A stretch of 64,000 nt of DNA from positions 1 to 64,000 of the forward strand of contig NZ_AUGP01000004.1 of NCBI RefSeq assembly GCF_000422725.1. Direction: 5' to 3'. Shown piece after piece: positions 26,304 to 35,245 of this stretch. The translations under genes were made by a program, and so were the position numbers. The notes below the pieces were generated by a model. It was not told where the DNA came from and did not search any database. It saw nothing but the letters and a program-made list of their open reading frames with translations. How positions within the stretch are numbered: the stretch's first letter is position 1; every line of letters begins with the position of its first letter. This DNA comes from Flavobacterium subsaxonicum WB 4.1-42 = DSM 21790. Its GTDB lineage: Bacteria > Bacteroidota > Bacteroidia > Flavobacteriales > Flavobacteriaceae.

Positions 26304-26333
26304 TTTGTAACTGGCCTTTAAATATTATCTTTG
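26304..26333 (+). promoter_or_regulatory. Promoter of the SMR transporter gene
   Basis: TTTG (26304-26307), 18-nt spacer, TATCTTTG (26326-26333); a textbook Bacteroidota promoter. The predicted leader is about 10 nt. Confidence 0.75.
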
Positions 26334-26348
26334 CAAAAACAAATAACC

Positions 26349-26675
26349 ATGAACTGGATACTGCTTATTATTGCCGGATTGTTTGAAGTTGGCTTTGCCT
26401 CCTGCCTTGGTAAGGCTAAAGAAACAACCGGCATGGTTTCTAACTACTGGATGGGTGGCTTTTTTGCCTGCCTTACCATAAGTATGGTGCTGCTTTACAA
26501 AGCTACCCAAACCCTGCCTATTGGCACTGCCTATGCGGTATGGACGGGCGTTGGCGCCGTGGGTACCGTGTTAGTGGGTATTGTGGTTTTTAAAGAACCG
26601 TCAGACTTTTGGCGACTGTTTTTTCTTGCTACCCTTATTGCCAGTATTATAGGGCTAAAGGTGGTAACGCATTAA
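26349..26675 (+). CDS. Small multidrug resistance (SMR) family transporter, SugE/Gdx-like
   Basis: 108 residues, four membrane helices. The membrane-embedded Glu of helix 1 is in IIAGLFEVGFASCLGKA, and the family motifs PIGTAYAVWTGVGAVGTVL and FWRLFFLATLIASIIGLKV are present. The motif around the Glu and the cytoplasmic Lys fit the SugE/Gdx guanidinium exporter subgroup better than EmrE. Proton-coupled dimer in the inner membrane. ATG 26349 chosen because an upstream TTG overlaps the promoter. No guanidine riboswitch seen in the short leader. Confidence 0.88.
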   Translation: MNWILLIIAGLFEVGFASCLGKAKETTGMVSNYWMGGFFACLTISMVLLYKATQTLPIGTAYAVWTGVGAVGTVLVGIVVFKEPSDFWRLFFLATLIASIIGLKVVTH

Positions 26676-26727
26676 TAAGATGTTGTTTAAGATTGCAATT
26701 TGTTTGCGTAAGATATTCCGTTCCACG

Positions 26728-26764
26728 CTCCCCTCTCCTTTGGAGAGGGGTTGGGGGTGAGGCC
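26728..26764. repeat. Dispersed purine-rich repeat, copy 2
   Basis: CTCCCCTCTCC-TTT-GGAGAGGGG followed by TTGGGGGTGAGGCC: a hairpin joined to the G-rich core shared with 171-194. It reaches the last codons of the DUF559 gene. Confidence 0.65.
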
Positions 26765-27234
26765 TATATAGATGAAGAATCCTTATAGGATAATCGCTCT
26801 GCTAAAACAGTTTTGATTTTAGAGCAAACCGCTGTTATATCTTTTGTAACTTCTTCGTTAGTAAATCGGACTATTTTAAACAAATATTTCTGTTCCAACG
26901 CTAAAGTCCTGGCTTCATCTAATTCTATTTGGTCTTTAGTATTATGGTAGCCACCATCTATTTCTATGATCAATCGCTTTTCAAGGCAAACAAAGTCGGC
27001 AATATAGATGCCAATAGCATGTTGCCTCCTGAACTTTAATCCGAGATTTTTATTACGCAAAGCATTCCAAACCAAAGCTTCGCTTTTAGTAGGCTCTTTA
27101 CGGTTGTTTTTAGAGTGCTGAATTAACTCTTTTGCCAATAACTTATCTGCGGTTTGATAATGAGGCGCGGCTTCGGTTTTCTTTTCTTCGGGAGATGAAT
27201 TGTTGGATGAGCCTGTACGTGATATATCCTGCAT
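26764..27234 (-). CDS. DUF559 protein, Vsr-like endonuclease fold
   Basis: 156 residues. The central part has the DUF559 signature: EALVWNALRNKNLGLKFRRQ, then ADFVCLEKRLIIEIDGG with the Asp and Glu typical of the PD-(D/E)XK/Vsr fold, then a His. Members often sit alone in the genome and are proposed to be nucleases; activity not demonstrated for most. The N-terminal 30 residues are Ser/Lys-rich and poorly conserved. Ends 3 bp before the DUF5686 start on the same strand... transcription runs DUF5686 then this gene. Confidence 0.75.
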   Translation of the reverse strand: MQDISRTGSSNNSSPEEKKTEAAPHYQTADKLLAKELIQHSKNNRKEPTKSEALVWNALRNKNLGLKFRRQHAIGIYIADFVCLEKRLIIEIDGGYHNTKDQIELDEARTLALEQKYLFKIVRFTNEEVTKDITAVCSKIKTVLAERLSYKDSSSI

Positions 27235-27237
27235 ATC

Positions 27238-29736
27238 CTAAAACAAATTAAGCACATACGATATTTTAACAGATAAATTCCGGTCGAAATGGGGTAGCTG
27301 GTACGGCCCGTAGCGGTAAAATGCCGTTAACCCCAGGCCTTTATAAATTTCGTTGAATTCGATGCCGCTTTCGTAATAGCCGTCTTCGAGTGTTTTATAG
27401 TTAAGGCCTATATGATGGTCTTTATTATCCATACCGCCAATGGCAAAACGGGTAACCAGCATAGGCGATAATTTAATACCTCTAAAAACGGTAAAACGGT
27501 TAATGCCATGTTTTACCTGCAGCATCATGTAGCGGCTGGAAAAGAACTCATTAAAATACATGGTTTCAAAACTGTTCTTGCCGGCAAAAGTAATACGGGC
27601 AAGTATGCCGTTACGGTCCAGGTTGTTGGGCGATGTACTGTACAGATGAGTAAGGGGCGTATCGCCAATGGCAAGGCCGGTTTGCACCAAAGCCGTGGTT
27701 TTTTGCCCATTGAGGTATTTTTTTTCAAACTCTGCCCTAAAGTCTAACTTGCCGAAATTAAAATCGCCGCCCAAAAGTCCCGATACTGCCTGCGAGTACT
27801 GGAACGCGAATTTAGGGAAGCGTTTTTCGACCTCAATCCGTCCGGACGGGGTTTGCATATAATCGCTAAACGGGTTCCACTGCAAGGCTACCGATGCCAT
27901 AGTAAGGTTGAAAACCGAATAGGGGTGACTACCCGATGGGTCGTACACGTATTCAAATTTAGGGTCTATGCGGCTGCGGGTAATTTGCCACATGCTCTCG
28001 GTTTTGGGTATTATCTTGGTCTCTACATAACCATTCCAGGCCTGGTAATTGTAAAAGGTAGAAATGTTGATAGGGCGGGGGTCGTAAATTTTAAACACCC
28101 GCTTATCAGTAGCAAAAGAGGTACTGCCAATCTCTCTGATATCATCGGTATACGAACCGCCTACCCATGAGTTAGAAAATTTACCCAAGCGTACTGCGCC
28201 GCCGAGGCTGTATTTAAATTCGCCATCTTTAGTGCCGTACGCCCCATAAGTGCTTATACGGAAGGTTTCTGCCAGCTTATCGTTAGTTACAAAGCCTACT
28301 CCAACCCTAAAGCCCTCGTAGTTGTTGTATTTTACAATCTGGCGCAGGTCAAGGTCAATAGGGCCAATGGGCACATATCCGTTAATAATGCGCCTGCCCA
28401 GTAAAAGGCGCTGCTCCCAGTTTTCTTTGGCCACAATACTATCTAAAGCCATGTAGGTGGTAAGACTACGGGAATCAAGCGTATCAGTGCGGAATTGGTT
28501 CCAGTAACTCTCCGGGCGGTTTATGGCCTCATCTTTTATTTCGATGGCTACCGATGTACGCCTTATGGTAACAGGAATGTTGAATTTCTTTTCAAAATTT
28601 TGCGATTCAGAATACAGGTACACAAAGTCTGACGGGTCTTTTTCGCGGTTGTTGCCCTGGCTTTCTACTGCATCAAATTTTATGGTTTCGCCTAAAATTT
28701 TAATATCCTGCTTGTTGTTGCCTTTTACAATTTTAAGCGTTTTATGGTCGGGAAACCAAAGCCCCATATCTTCCTCGTACGTAAAAAAATGGGTAGAGGT
28801 AATATCCAGAACATTCTTAACCCTGAACACAGCTTTAGAAACGCCGTAGGTAGTAGTGTCTATGTACAAAATACCATTCAGCTTTTTCTTCATCCGGTTT
28901 TTGGAGCTAAAATATATCATGTACGAATCCCGGTTGTTAACGCTAACGGTATCCAGTATTTTGTAATTGTATTCGGTTAAGGCATCATCGGCCATTGGGC
29001 CGGCATACTTAGTTTCCAGCAGGTCTATCTTATCGGTATACACCGAATACGATTGCAGTTTTAGGCCTATAAACTCATAAAGTGGCTGCTTAAAACCCGC
29101 CATGCGCGTAGCAAGCACCTCTTCTTTAAGGCCTTGGTCGCGGTTAAATTTATATTCAGATACTTTTTCGGTTTGGTATAAGTGCCTTTTGTCAATCAGT
29201 TTTTTAAACTTAAAGCGGCTGGAATCTATCTTGGCCAGTCGTTTACCAATTTCTTCATACACAAAAACCGAATCAAGTTTACTGCTTATGGAATCGGGGT
29301 TGGCAGTAACAACAAGCCTGTCGTACGTCTTGTAGCTAAAGCTGGCCAGTTTTTGCTGCGGATTGGTAATGGGCTTACGGCGTATGGCCCTGCCCATAAT
29401 TTCTTTAGCGGGGTTATTATCGTTTATAACAAGCTCTTTTAAAACCTCAGAGTGCGCAGCAAGCTTTATGGTATAAAACCGCCTTTCGGGTGTTATAGTC
29501 ACGCTTTGGGGAGTATAACTGGTATACGTAGCCGTTATTGTGGCCGATGGCTGCTCCAGTACCAGTTTGCCATCAACATCGGTAATGTAATTTTTACCCT
29601 GCGATATTATGGTTGCAAAAGGCAGGCCGGTATTGTTTTCGGCATCTTTAACGGTAACCGTAATAGCGGTTTGCGCCCCAACGGAGATAGAAAGCAATAA
29701 AAATAAAAACGTAAGGATTTTCATAAGTTTCTTCAA
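27238..29736 (-). CDS. DUF5686 outer-membrane protein with N-terminal CarboxypepD-reg-like domain
   Basis: 832 residues. Signal peptide (cleavage after VGAQ), a carboxypeptidase-regulatory-like beta domain (residues 22-105, ITVTVKDAENNTGLPFATII) as found on many Bacteroidota TonB-type and surface proteins, then the long DUF5686 region ending in a probable outer-membrane barrel with a C-terminal aromatic (YVLNLF). No plug domain, so it is not a classical TonB receptor. Function unknown; likely cell-envelope. The downstream DUF559 gene starts 3 bp later and may be co-transcribed. Confidence 0.82.
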   Translation of the reverse strand: MKKLMKILTFLFLLLSISVGAQTAITVTVKDAENNTGLPFATIISQGKNYITDVDGKLVLEQPSATITATYTSYTPQSVTITPERRFYTIKLAAHSEVLKELVINDNNPAKEIMGRAIRRKPITNPQQKLASFSYKTYDRLVVTANPDSISSKLDSVFVYEEIGKRLAKIDSSRFKFKKLIDKRHLYQTEKVSEYKFNRDQGLKEEVLATRMAGFKQPLYEFIGLKLQSYSVYTDKIDLLETKYAGPMADDALTEYNYKILDTVSVNNRDSYMIYFSSKNRMKKKLNGILYIDTTTYGVSKAVFRVKNVLDITSTHFFTYEEDMGLWFPDHKTLKIVKGNNKQDIKILGETIKFDAVESQGNNREKDPSDFVYLYSESQNFEKKFNIPVTIRRTSVAIEIKDEAINRPESYWNQFRTDTLDSRSLTTYMALDSIVAKENWEQRLLLGRRIINGYVPIGPIDLDLRQIVKYNNYEGFRVGVGFVTNDKLAETFRISTYGAYGTKDGEFKYSLGGAVRLGKFSNSWVGGSYTDDIREIGSTSFATDKRVFKIYDPRPINISTFYNYQAWNGYVETKIIPKTESMWQITRSRIDPKFEYVYDPSGSHPYSVFNLTMASVALQWNPFSDYMQTPSGRIEVEKRFPKFAFQYSQAVSGLLGGDFNFGKLDFRAEFEKKYLNGQKTTALVQTGLAIGDTPLTHLYSTSPNNLDRNGILARITFAGKNSFETMYFNEFFSSRYMMLQVKHGINRFTVFRGIKLSPMLVTRFAIGGMDNKDHHIGLNYKTLEDGYYESGIEFNEIYKGLGLTAFYRYGPYQLPHFDRNLSVKISYVLNLF

Positions 29737-29749
29737 ACCTGGGAGTTAT

Positions 29750-30043
29750 TTATTTTTTTGAAGAATCCTGATAGCAATTAATAACGGTTGCTATTTTAAT
29801 TGTCCTGTCATCTGCAGTGTATAAAACTTTATAATTTCTAATTATCACCCGTCGGTATTTATTATAAATTTCGTCAATTTGGAATTGTTCGGGAAATACT
29901 ATCTGTTTAGGTGCAGAAAAAATTTCACTTCTGATTTTTAAGGAAGTCTCTTCTGAGTTTCGCTCAAGCAAATTGTAGTAAATTGACCTTAAATCCGCAA
30001 TTGCTTCGTCAGACCATTTTATAAGAAGTTTTTCTAAAGGCAT
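29750..30043 (-). CDS. RelE/ParE-family toxin
   Basis: 97 residues with the ParE/RelE toxin pattern: LIKWSDEAIADLRSIYYNLL at the N-terminus, then a basic strand-rich half (YRRVIIRNYKVLYTADDRTI). Its ATG overlaps the stop codon of the upstream small gene by one base (TAATG), as in toxin-antitoxin pairs. ParE types poison gyrase and RelE types cleave mRNA on ribosomes; which applies here cannot be told. More AT-rich than its neighbours, consistent with transfer. Confidence 0.8.
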   Translation of the reverse strand: MPLEKLLIKWSDEAIADLRSIYYNLLERNSEETSLKIRSEIFSAPKQIVFPEQFQIDEIYNKYRRVIIRNYKVLYTADDRTIKIATVINCYQDSSKK

Positions 30044-30288
30044 TACCAGGATTTCATGTCGTTAAAAAGTTCGTCGTCAGTCATGTACCGGCCTTCTTCT
30101 ATGTCTTTCAGTCCTTTATCTGCTTTTGCTTTATATTCATTAATGTTTAAAGGTTCGCCAACAGCATTGTAAGCAACAATTTCATTTTCCATTTCTGCCT
30201 TAAGAGCAAGTACTTTTTCTACTTTAGCCTGATCTCTTAAATGCATTATCCAGTCCAGTATTTCCAGTTTTGTTACAGCTATATCCAT
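30043..30288 (-). CDS. Antitoxin partner of the RelE/ParE-type toxin
   Basis: 81 residues, acidic with helical, charged stretches (LRDQAKVEKVLALKAEMENE; ADKGLKDIEEGRYMTDDELF). The last part resembles the toxin-wrapping tail of small antitoxins, and the gene order and overlap support the role. No DNA-binding motif is obvious, so autoregulation cannot be claimed. Confidence 0.7.
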   Translation of the reverse strand: MDIAVTKLEILDWIMHLRDQAKVEKVLALKAEMENEIVAYNAVGEPLNINEYKAKADKGLKDIEEGRYMTDDELFNDMKSW

Positions 30289-30342
30289 GGCGCAAATTTA
30301 TTGATATGTAAAGATAACGACTTTTCTTTGAATTTATGATAG

Positions 30343-30370
30343 CAAAAAAAAGTCTGCCATGTGGCAGACT
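30343..30370 (-). terminator. Terminator of pyrH-frr
   Basis: Perfect 9-bp stem AGTCTGCCA / TGGCAGACT, 2-nt loop region, followed by eight T on the minus strand, 10 bp after the frr stop. Confidence 0.88.
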
Positions 30371-30379
30371 CTTCTTAAC

Positions 30380-30940
30380 TTATACTTTCATGATCTCTGC
30401 TTCCTTAAGGGCAAGCAGTTCGTCTATCTTTCTAATGTAAGCATTGGTAAGTTCCTGTACCTCTTCTTCGGCGCCTTTGCAAACGTCTTCAGAAAGTCCG
30501 TCTTTCTCCAGCTTCTTAATATCGGTATTGGCATCCTTACGGGCACTGCGCACACCAATTTTAGCATCTTCGGCCTCTACTTTTGCCTGTTTGGCAAGGT
30601 CGCGCCTTCTTTCTTCGGTTAATGCAGGCACGCTGATTATAATGTTATCGCCATTGTTCATTGGGTTAAACCCAAGGTTAGCAATCATAATAGCTTTTTC
30701 TATAGGGTGCAGCATGTTTTTTTCCCAGGGGGTAACAGTAATAGTACGTGCGTCGGGCACGTTAATGTTAGCCACCTGGCTTATTGGGGTTTGCGACCCG
30801 TAGTAATCTACCTTAACACCACCCAGCATAGCAGGGCTTGCCTTACCGGCACGAATGTTTAAAAATTCTTTTTCTAAGTGGGTTAAAGAACCTTCCATCG
30901 ATTCTTTTGTGCTATCTAAAATAAATTCAATCTCTTCCAT
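30380..30940 (-). CDS. frr: Ribosome recycling factor
   Basis: 186 residues, the standard length. Splits post-termination ribosomes with EF-G. Typical segments: LTHLEKEFLNIRAGKASPAM, ITVTPWEKNMLHPIEKAI and LTEERRRDLAKQAKVEAEDA. Follows pyrH by 27 bp on the same strand, the usual pyrH-frr order in bacteria. Confidence 0.97.
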   Translation of the reverse strand: MEEIEFILDSTKESMEGSLTHLEKEFLNIRAGKASPAMLGGVKVDYYGSQTPISQVANINVPDARTITVTPWEKNMLHPIEKAIMIANLGFNPMNNGDNIIISVPALTEERRRDLAKQAKVEAEDAKIGVRSARKDANTDIKKLEKDGLSEDVCKGAEEEVQELTNAYIRKIDELLALKEAEIMKV

Positions 30941-30967
30941 AGTTTTTAATTCTTACGGTATAAAAAA

Positions 30968-31675
30968 TTAAACGTTTACAGTAGTTCCAACCAATTCGCC
31001 TTCGCAAACCTTAACAAGGTTGCCCGGTTTGTTCATATCAAAAACAATAATTGGCAATGCATTTTCCTGGCTAAGGGTAAATGCAGTAGTATCCATTACA
31101 TTAAGGCCTTTTTTAAGCACATCCTCAAAAGTAAGGGTATCATATTTAGTGGCAGTAAGGTCTTTCTCCGGGTCGGCAGTATAAATACCATCAACGCGGG
31201 TACCTTTAAGTATTACATCGGCTTCTACCTCTACGCCCCTAAGTACAGCAGCGGTATCTGTAGTAAAATACGGGTTACCGGTACCGGCTCCAAATATTAC
31301 AATACGGCCTTTTTCAAGGTGGCGCACGGCTTTTCTTTTAATATAAGGCTCTGCAATAGCTTTAATTTCTAAAGCAGTTTGCAGGCGTGTTTGCATACCG
31401 GCATCTTCCAGGGCGCCCTGTAAAGCCATACCGTTAATAACGGTGGCCAGCATGCCCATGTAATCTCCCTGAACCCTATCCATACCGTTACTGGCCCCGG
31501 CTAACCCCCTAAAGATGTTTCCGCCGCCAATAACAATAGCTATTTGTACGCCTTTATCGTGTATTTGTTTAATTTCCTGGGCATATTCGGCAAGCCTTTG
31601 TGGGTCAATACCATACTGCCTTTCGCCCATAAGAGCTTCTCCGCTTAGCTTTAACAGGATTCTATTGTATTTCAT
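30968..31675 (-). CDS. pyrH: UMP kinase
   Basis: Phosphorylates UMP to UDP; amino-acid-kinase fold, 235 residues from ATG 31675 (the longer frame adds MHHKNNP). Motifs KLSGEAL near residue 9, [10 protein letters not shown], and [13 protein letters not shown] are diagnostic. A -7 box TATATTTG (minus, 31694-31701) lies 19 bp upstream. Operon with frr. Confidence 0.97.
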   Translation of the reverse strand: MKYNRILLKLSGEALMGERQYGIDPQRLAEYAQEIKQIHDKGVQIAIVIGGGNIFRGLAGASNGMDRVQGDYMGMLATVINGMALQGALEDAGMQTRLQTALEIKAIAEPYIKRKAVRHLEKGRIVIFGAGTGNPYFTTDTAAVLRGVEVEADVILKGTRVDGIYTADPEKDLTATKYDTLTFEDVLKKGLNVMDTTAFTLSQENALPIIVFDMNKPGNLVKVCEGELVGTTVNV

Positions 31676-31693
31676 AGGGTTATTTTTGTGGTG

Positions 31694-31701
31694 CAAATAT
31701 A
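31694..31701 (-). promoter_or_regulatory. pyrH -7 box
   Basis: Minus-strand TATATTTG; no TTG partner at the normal distance. Confidence 0.4.
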
Positions 31702-31747
31702 GTAATAATTGTTTTTGCTAAAAGCACAATTTTATACCTGTGCATAA

Positions 31748-32527
31748 CTAAACTATTAAGTCCTGGTACGACTTTTTAGCCGACTCATATCCAATCTGGA
31801 AAATCTCGTCCATCTTGGCCTTATTGGTCTCAAAAGTACTAAACAGTGCCAGCTCATCGGGGCTTATAACCCAATCGCACAGTGTAAACTTCTGCATGTT
31901 GCTGTTGGCCGAAAGCAAATCGTAAGCACGGGTGGTAACTGACTTGATAGAAGTAAGGTCTTCTTTATCAATTTTTTGTATGGGGCTAACATACACGCCA
32001 ATAAGCGTATCGCAGCGACCCTGTAAAATATCGGTAGGAAAGTGGTTAATGATACCGCCATCGCTATACAGGCGGCCGTCTATCTCGTAAGGCGAGATAA
32101 TACCCGGAAATGCCGACGAGGCCAGTACGGCATCGGCAACTTTGGTCTCCGACCCAAATATTTTTAGCTTGCCCGATACTAAGTCGGTTGCGGTAAGGTG
32201 CATTTTATAGGGTAGGTCGCCCAGTGTGGCTTCTTTAAAAATACCGTCGAAATAGTCTTTAAAGGCTACCGAATCGATAAAACCGGGCTTACGGAAGGTA
32301 AAATGCCGCCAGTGGAAAAAGTAAATGGACTTAAAAAATTCCAGTATTTCTTCGGGTTGCTTGCCCCAGGCGTAAAGTGCTGACACAATGGCGCCTGAAC
32401 TGGTTCCGGCAATGTGAGAAGGGCGGATGCCTATCTCATCAAAAAATTTTAAAACGCCCGCGTGGGCTATGCCTTTGGTGCCGCCCCCCGAGAGGATGAT
32501 GCCAATGGTGTTTCCGTCAAATTTCAT
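31748..32527 (-). CDS. Patatin-like phospholipase family protein
   Basis: 259 residues. The oxyanion motif GGGTKG (residues 14-19), the nucleophile motif GTSSG (about residue 41) and the dyad DGG (in SDGGIINHFP) are all intact, so a Ser-Asp lipid acyl hydrolase is expected. Short, single-domain, no signal peptide, so it resembles the RssA-type cytoplasmic or membrane-associated group. Stands alone. Confidence 0.9.
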   Translation of the reverse strand: MKFDGNTIGIILSGGGTKGIAHAGVLKFFDEIGIRPSHIAGTSSGAIVSALYAWGKQPEEILEFFKSIYFFHWRHFTFRKPGFIDSVAFKDYFDGIFKEATLGDLPYKMHLTATDLVSGKLKIFGSETKVADAVLASSAFPGIISPYEIDGRLYSDGGIINHFPTDILQGRCDTLIGVYVSPIQKIDKEDLTSIKSVTTRAYDLLSANSNMQKFTLCDWVISPDELALFSTFETNKAKMDEIFQIGYESAKKSYQDLIV

Positions 32528-32578
32528 TAGGATGTGATTTCCTGACTAAATTACAGTTTTTTATTGAATGGCCTTTTT

Positions 32579-32608
32579 TTTGATGTACTAAAAATAGAAG
32601 TATTTTTG
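32579..32608 (+). promoter_or_regulatory. Promoter of the thioredoxin-like gene
   Basis: TTTG (32579-32582), 18-nt spacer, TATTTTTG (32601-32608); start codon 17 bp downstream. Confidence 0.6.
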
Positions 32609-32625
32609 CATTAAATTTTGCAGTT

Positions 32626-33243
32626 ATGATAACAGATGAATCGTTAATTGAAAAAAGCCTTAAAAACGGCTTTTCTTATACCGAGTATAGAAACCATGTA
32701 ATGCAATTGCTTATGGATGGGCTCTCTACAGGTGCCACCCAAAGCGAAGACCTTACACATTATACCACCCTTAACGAGGTGCGTATGAACCGCCTTGACA
32801 AAACCATTAAGCTGCCTGAGGATATTAAAAACCGCCTTGCCAACCTTAAAAAGGAGCATACGCTTTTAGTAATATCTGAAGGATGGTGTGGCGATGCTGC
32901 CCAGATATTGCCTATTATAAATAAAATGGCCGAGGCGAGCGATAAACTTAGCATAGAGATTGTTTTGCGCGATGAGAACGCCGAACTCATGGATGCTTAC
33001 CTAACTAACGGTGCGCGCTCTATACCTAAAATGGTATTGTTGGATGATGCTTTAAATGCCCGCGCAAGCTGGGGCCCAAGGCCACAGGGTGGTGCGCAGC
33101 TTATAAGGGATTATAAAGAACAATTTGGTGTAATAGACCAACAGGTTAAAACCGATTTGCAAAAATGGTACCTGCAGGATAAAGGCCACAGCACTATGGA
33201 AGAAATAACGCTGCTGCTTGAAAACGCAGAAAACATAGAGTAA
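32626..33243 (+). CDS. Thioredoxin-fold protein with a single active-site Cys
   Basis: 205 residues. The helix-strand order and the motif EGWCGDAAQ align with the thioredoxin WCGPC site, and SIPKMVLLD supplies the cis-proline. The second Cys is replaced by Ala, so a normal dithiol exchange is not possible; a monothiol or purely structural role is likely. No signal peptide. The family is common in Flavobacteriia next to unrelated genes. Confidence 0.8.
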   Translation: MITDESLIEKSLKNGFSYTEYRNHVMQLLMDGLSTGATQSEDLTHYTTLNEVRMNRLDKTIKLPEDIKNRLANLKKEHTLLVISEGWCGDAAQILPIINKMAEASDKLSIEIVLRDENAELMDAYLTNGARSIPKMVLLDDALNARASWGPRPQGGAQLIRDYKEQFGVIDQQVKTDLQKWYLQDKGHSTMEEITLLLENAENIE

Positions 33244-33263
33244 TTTCAAATTTCAAACATATT

Positions 33264-33336
33264 TTTGCCACGAATTACACTAATTTCCACAAATTAATTT
33301 TTTGAAATTAGTGTAATTCGTGAAATTCGTGGCAAA
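33264..33336. repeat. Long inverted repeat (21-bp arms)
   Basis: GCCACGAATTACACTAATTTC pairs with GAAATTAGTGTAATTCGTG...GGC; the right arm carries an extra AAATTCGT that duplicates its end. Resembles dispersed intergenic repeats and possibly works as a terminator between convergent genes. Confidence 0.6.
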
Positions 33337-33372
33337 CTGGAATCGTAATTTGAAATTCGTAATTCAAAAAAA

Positions 33373-33942
33373 CTATTTCCACTTCAGGGTTTCCATAATA
33401 TTTTGCATGTCTTCTTTTATGTAGGCAGCTGCCGGCATAACCGAATCGAAATTGGGTTTGGCATAAAAGTACATAGAGGCCGTTAAAAAGTGGCGGGTAC
33501 TATCGGTTACATAAAATTGGGCATTGGTAGCAGCATCGCCACCCACCTGAGAGAACATGCCGTAAACCTTTTTGTCGCGGTTAAGGTACGGCTGGGTTTC
33601 TATAGCATCGGCCTTTATGGTGTGCTTGTAAGTTAGCTCCTCCGCATCGCGTAAAAGCGACTCTAAATTATTGTTTACCGGTTTGTAAGTAAGGTAAATG
33701 GTAGCCTTCATTTTAGGGTACTCTATAGTAAAGCTGCAGTTGCCTTTATCTTTAACCGTAGCCAGTGAGTTGTAACCAAAAGTGTAAGGGCAATTGGCCT
33801 CGAAAGGTTTGTAGGTACCCATTGGATATTCCAGGTTTAAGTAAGCCTGCGGCTTAGGCACGGCATCATCTTTACAGGCTGTAAACAATATGCCTGTTAA
33901 CCCTAAAAGCCCTAACCCCATTATTTTATTGATCATTTTCAT
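33373..33942 (-). CDS. gldD: Gliding motility lipoprotein GldD
   Basis: 189 residues. Lipoprotein signal with lipobox FTAC near residue 23; the mature part begins with the PKPQAYLNLEYP segment known from GldD. Required for gliding and T9SS-linked motility in Flavobacterium johnsoniae. It overlaps the end of gldE by 4 bp, the conserved gldE-gldD arrangement. Confidence 0.92.
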   Translation of the reverse strand: MKMINKIMGLGLLGLTGILFTACKDDAVPKPQAYLNLEYPMGTYKPFEANCPYTFGYNSLATVKDKGNCSFTIEYPKMKATIYLTYKPVNNNLESLLRDAEELTYKHTIKADAIETQPYLNRDKKVYGMFSQVGGDAATNAQFYVTDSTRHFLTASMYFYAKPNFDSVMPAAAYIKEDMQNIMETLKWK

Positions 33943-35222
33943 GCAAGCGTAACCTTAATTTGTTTTATCCTTCTCCTATCAACAGATTCGACGGTAAAGA
34001 TATTGCCATTAAAGGTAATTTTTTGCGCTTTTTTAGGAAAATTGCCGGTTATCTCCAACAGAAAGCCTGCCAGGGTTTCGGCTTCACCTTTGGCAGCCTC
34101 AAAAACATCCTCAGTAACATCGGTAATACGGTAAAAATCCTTCAGGCTTATCTTACCATCAAAAAGGTAATTGCGGTCGTCCAGCTTCGAATAAATAATA
34201 TCTTCATCATCAAACTCATCGCTAATATCGCCCACAATTTCTTCCAGTATATCTTCTAACGATATAATGCCCGATGTACCGCCGTATTCGTCTACCACTA
34301 TGGCAAGATGGTTTTTCATTTCCTGAAATTCTTTAAGCAGGTTGTCCAGCTTTTTATTTTCGGGTACAAAAAATGGTTCACGTAAAATAGACTGCCATTC
34401 AAAATTATCGTTGTCTATGTGGGGTATCAGGTCTTTTATAAACAAAACGCCTTCTATTTTGTCAATGTTATCGCGGTATACGGGTATGCGCGAAAAGCCG
34501 GTATCTACAATTTTGGGCATTATTTTGCTAAAAGGCTCCTCTATGTCCAATGCAAAAATGTCGATACGCGGACTCATAACCTGCCGTGCATCGGTATTGC
34601 CAAAGCTTACAATGCCTTGTAGTATTTTTTGCTCTTCGGCAGTGGCGTCGCCATAATCGGTTAGCTCCAGCGCCTGTGATAAACGGTCTATGGAAAATTC
34701 TGATTTTTGGTTGCCAAATTTTTTATGCAGCCATAACGATACCTCGCGCATGGGCACACTAAGCGGCGACAGTAATTTGTTAAGCACAAACAGCGGCCAC
34801 GCAATTTTTTTAGCAAAGCGGCGGCTGTTTCGGCCGGCGTATACTTTGGGCAGCACTTCGCCAAACAGTAAGATAAGCAGGGTAATAATGGCAACTTCTA
34901 CCCCAAAGCGCAGGCTAAGGAAGGGTATGGCCGAAAACGCATTCATACGGAAAAACAGTATGATGATGCCTATGTTTATAAAGGTGTTGGTAATAACAAT
35001 AGTGGCTAAAAGCTTTTTAGGCTTTTCGAGCAGGGTGGCTATAAGGCTGCCTTTTTTGTTGTCTTTGCTATTTATTTTATCGAGGTCGTCTTTATTGAGG
35101 CTAAAAAGTGCCACCTCTGTACCCGATATAAAAGCAGAACAAAAAAGCAGCACAACAATGGCTGTAAAACCTATTACAAGGTTATAATCTATAGAAAATA
35201 TGCTCGTGGGGCCGGGGTCCAA
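33939..35222 (-). CDS. gldE: Gliding motility protein GldE (CNNM/CBS-domain membrane protein)
   Basis: 427 residues. N-terminal CNNM membrane domain (three or four helices; SGTEVALFSLNKDDLDKI), a CBS pair (MSPRIDIFALDIEEPFSKIM, GFSRIPVYRDNIDKIEGVLF, AIVVDEYGGTSGIISLEDIL) and a C-terminal CorC/HlyC domain (TLAGFLLEITGNFPKKAQKI). GldE assists GldD function in gliding. Sits between ssb and gldD. Confidence 0.93.
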   Translation of the reverse strand: MDPGPTSIFSIDYNLVIGFTAIVVLLFCSAFISGTEVALFSLNKDDLDKINSKDNKKGSLIATLLEKPKKLLATIVITNTFINIGIIILFFRMNAFSAIPFLSLRFGVEVAIITLLILLFGEVLPKVYAGRNSRRFAKKIAWPLFVLNKLLSPLSVPMREVSLWLHKKFGNQKSEFSIDRLSQALELTDYGDATAEEQKILQGIVSFGNTDARQVMSPRIDIFALDIEEPFSKIMPKIVDTGFSRIPVYRDNIDKIEGVLFIKDLIPHIDNDNFEWQSILREPFFVPENKKLDNLLKEFQEMKNHLAIVVDEYGGTSGIISLEDILEEIVGDISDEFDDEDIIYSKLDDRNYLFDGKISLKDFYRITDVTEDVFEAAKGEAETLAGFLLEITGNFPKKAQKITFNGNIFTVESVDRRRIKQIKVTLA

Positions 35223-35245
35223 AATAGGGGGTGTTAGTTAAACAA

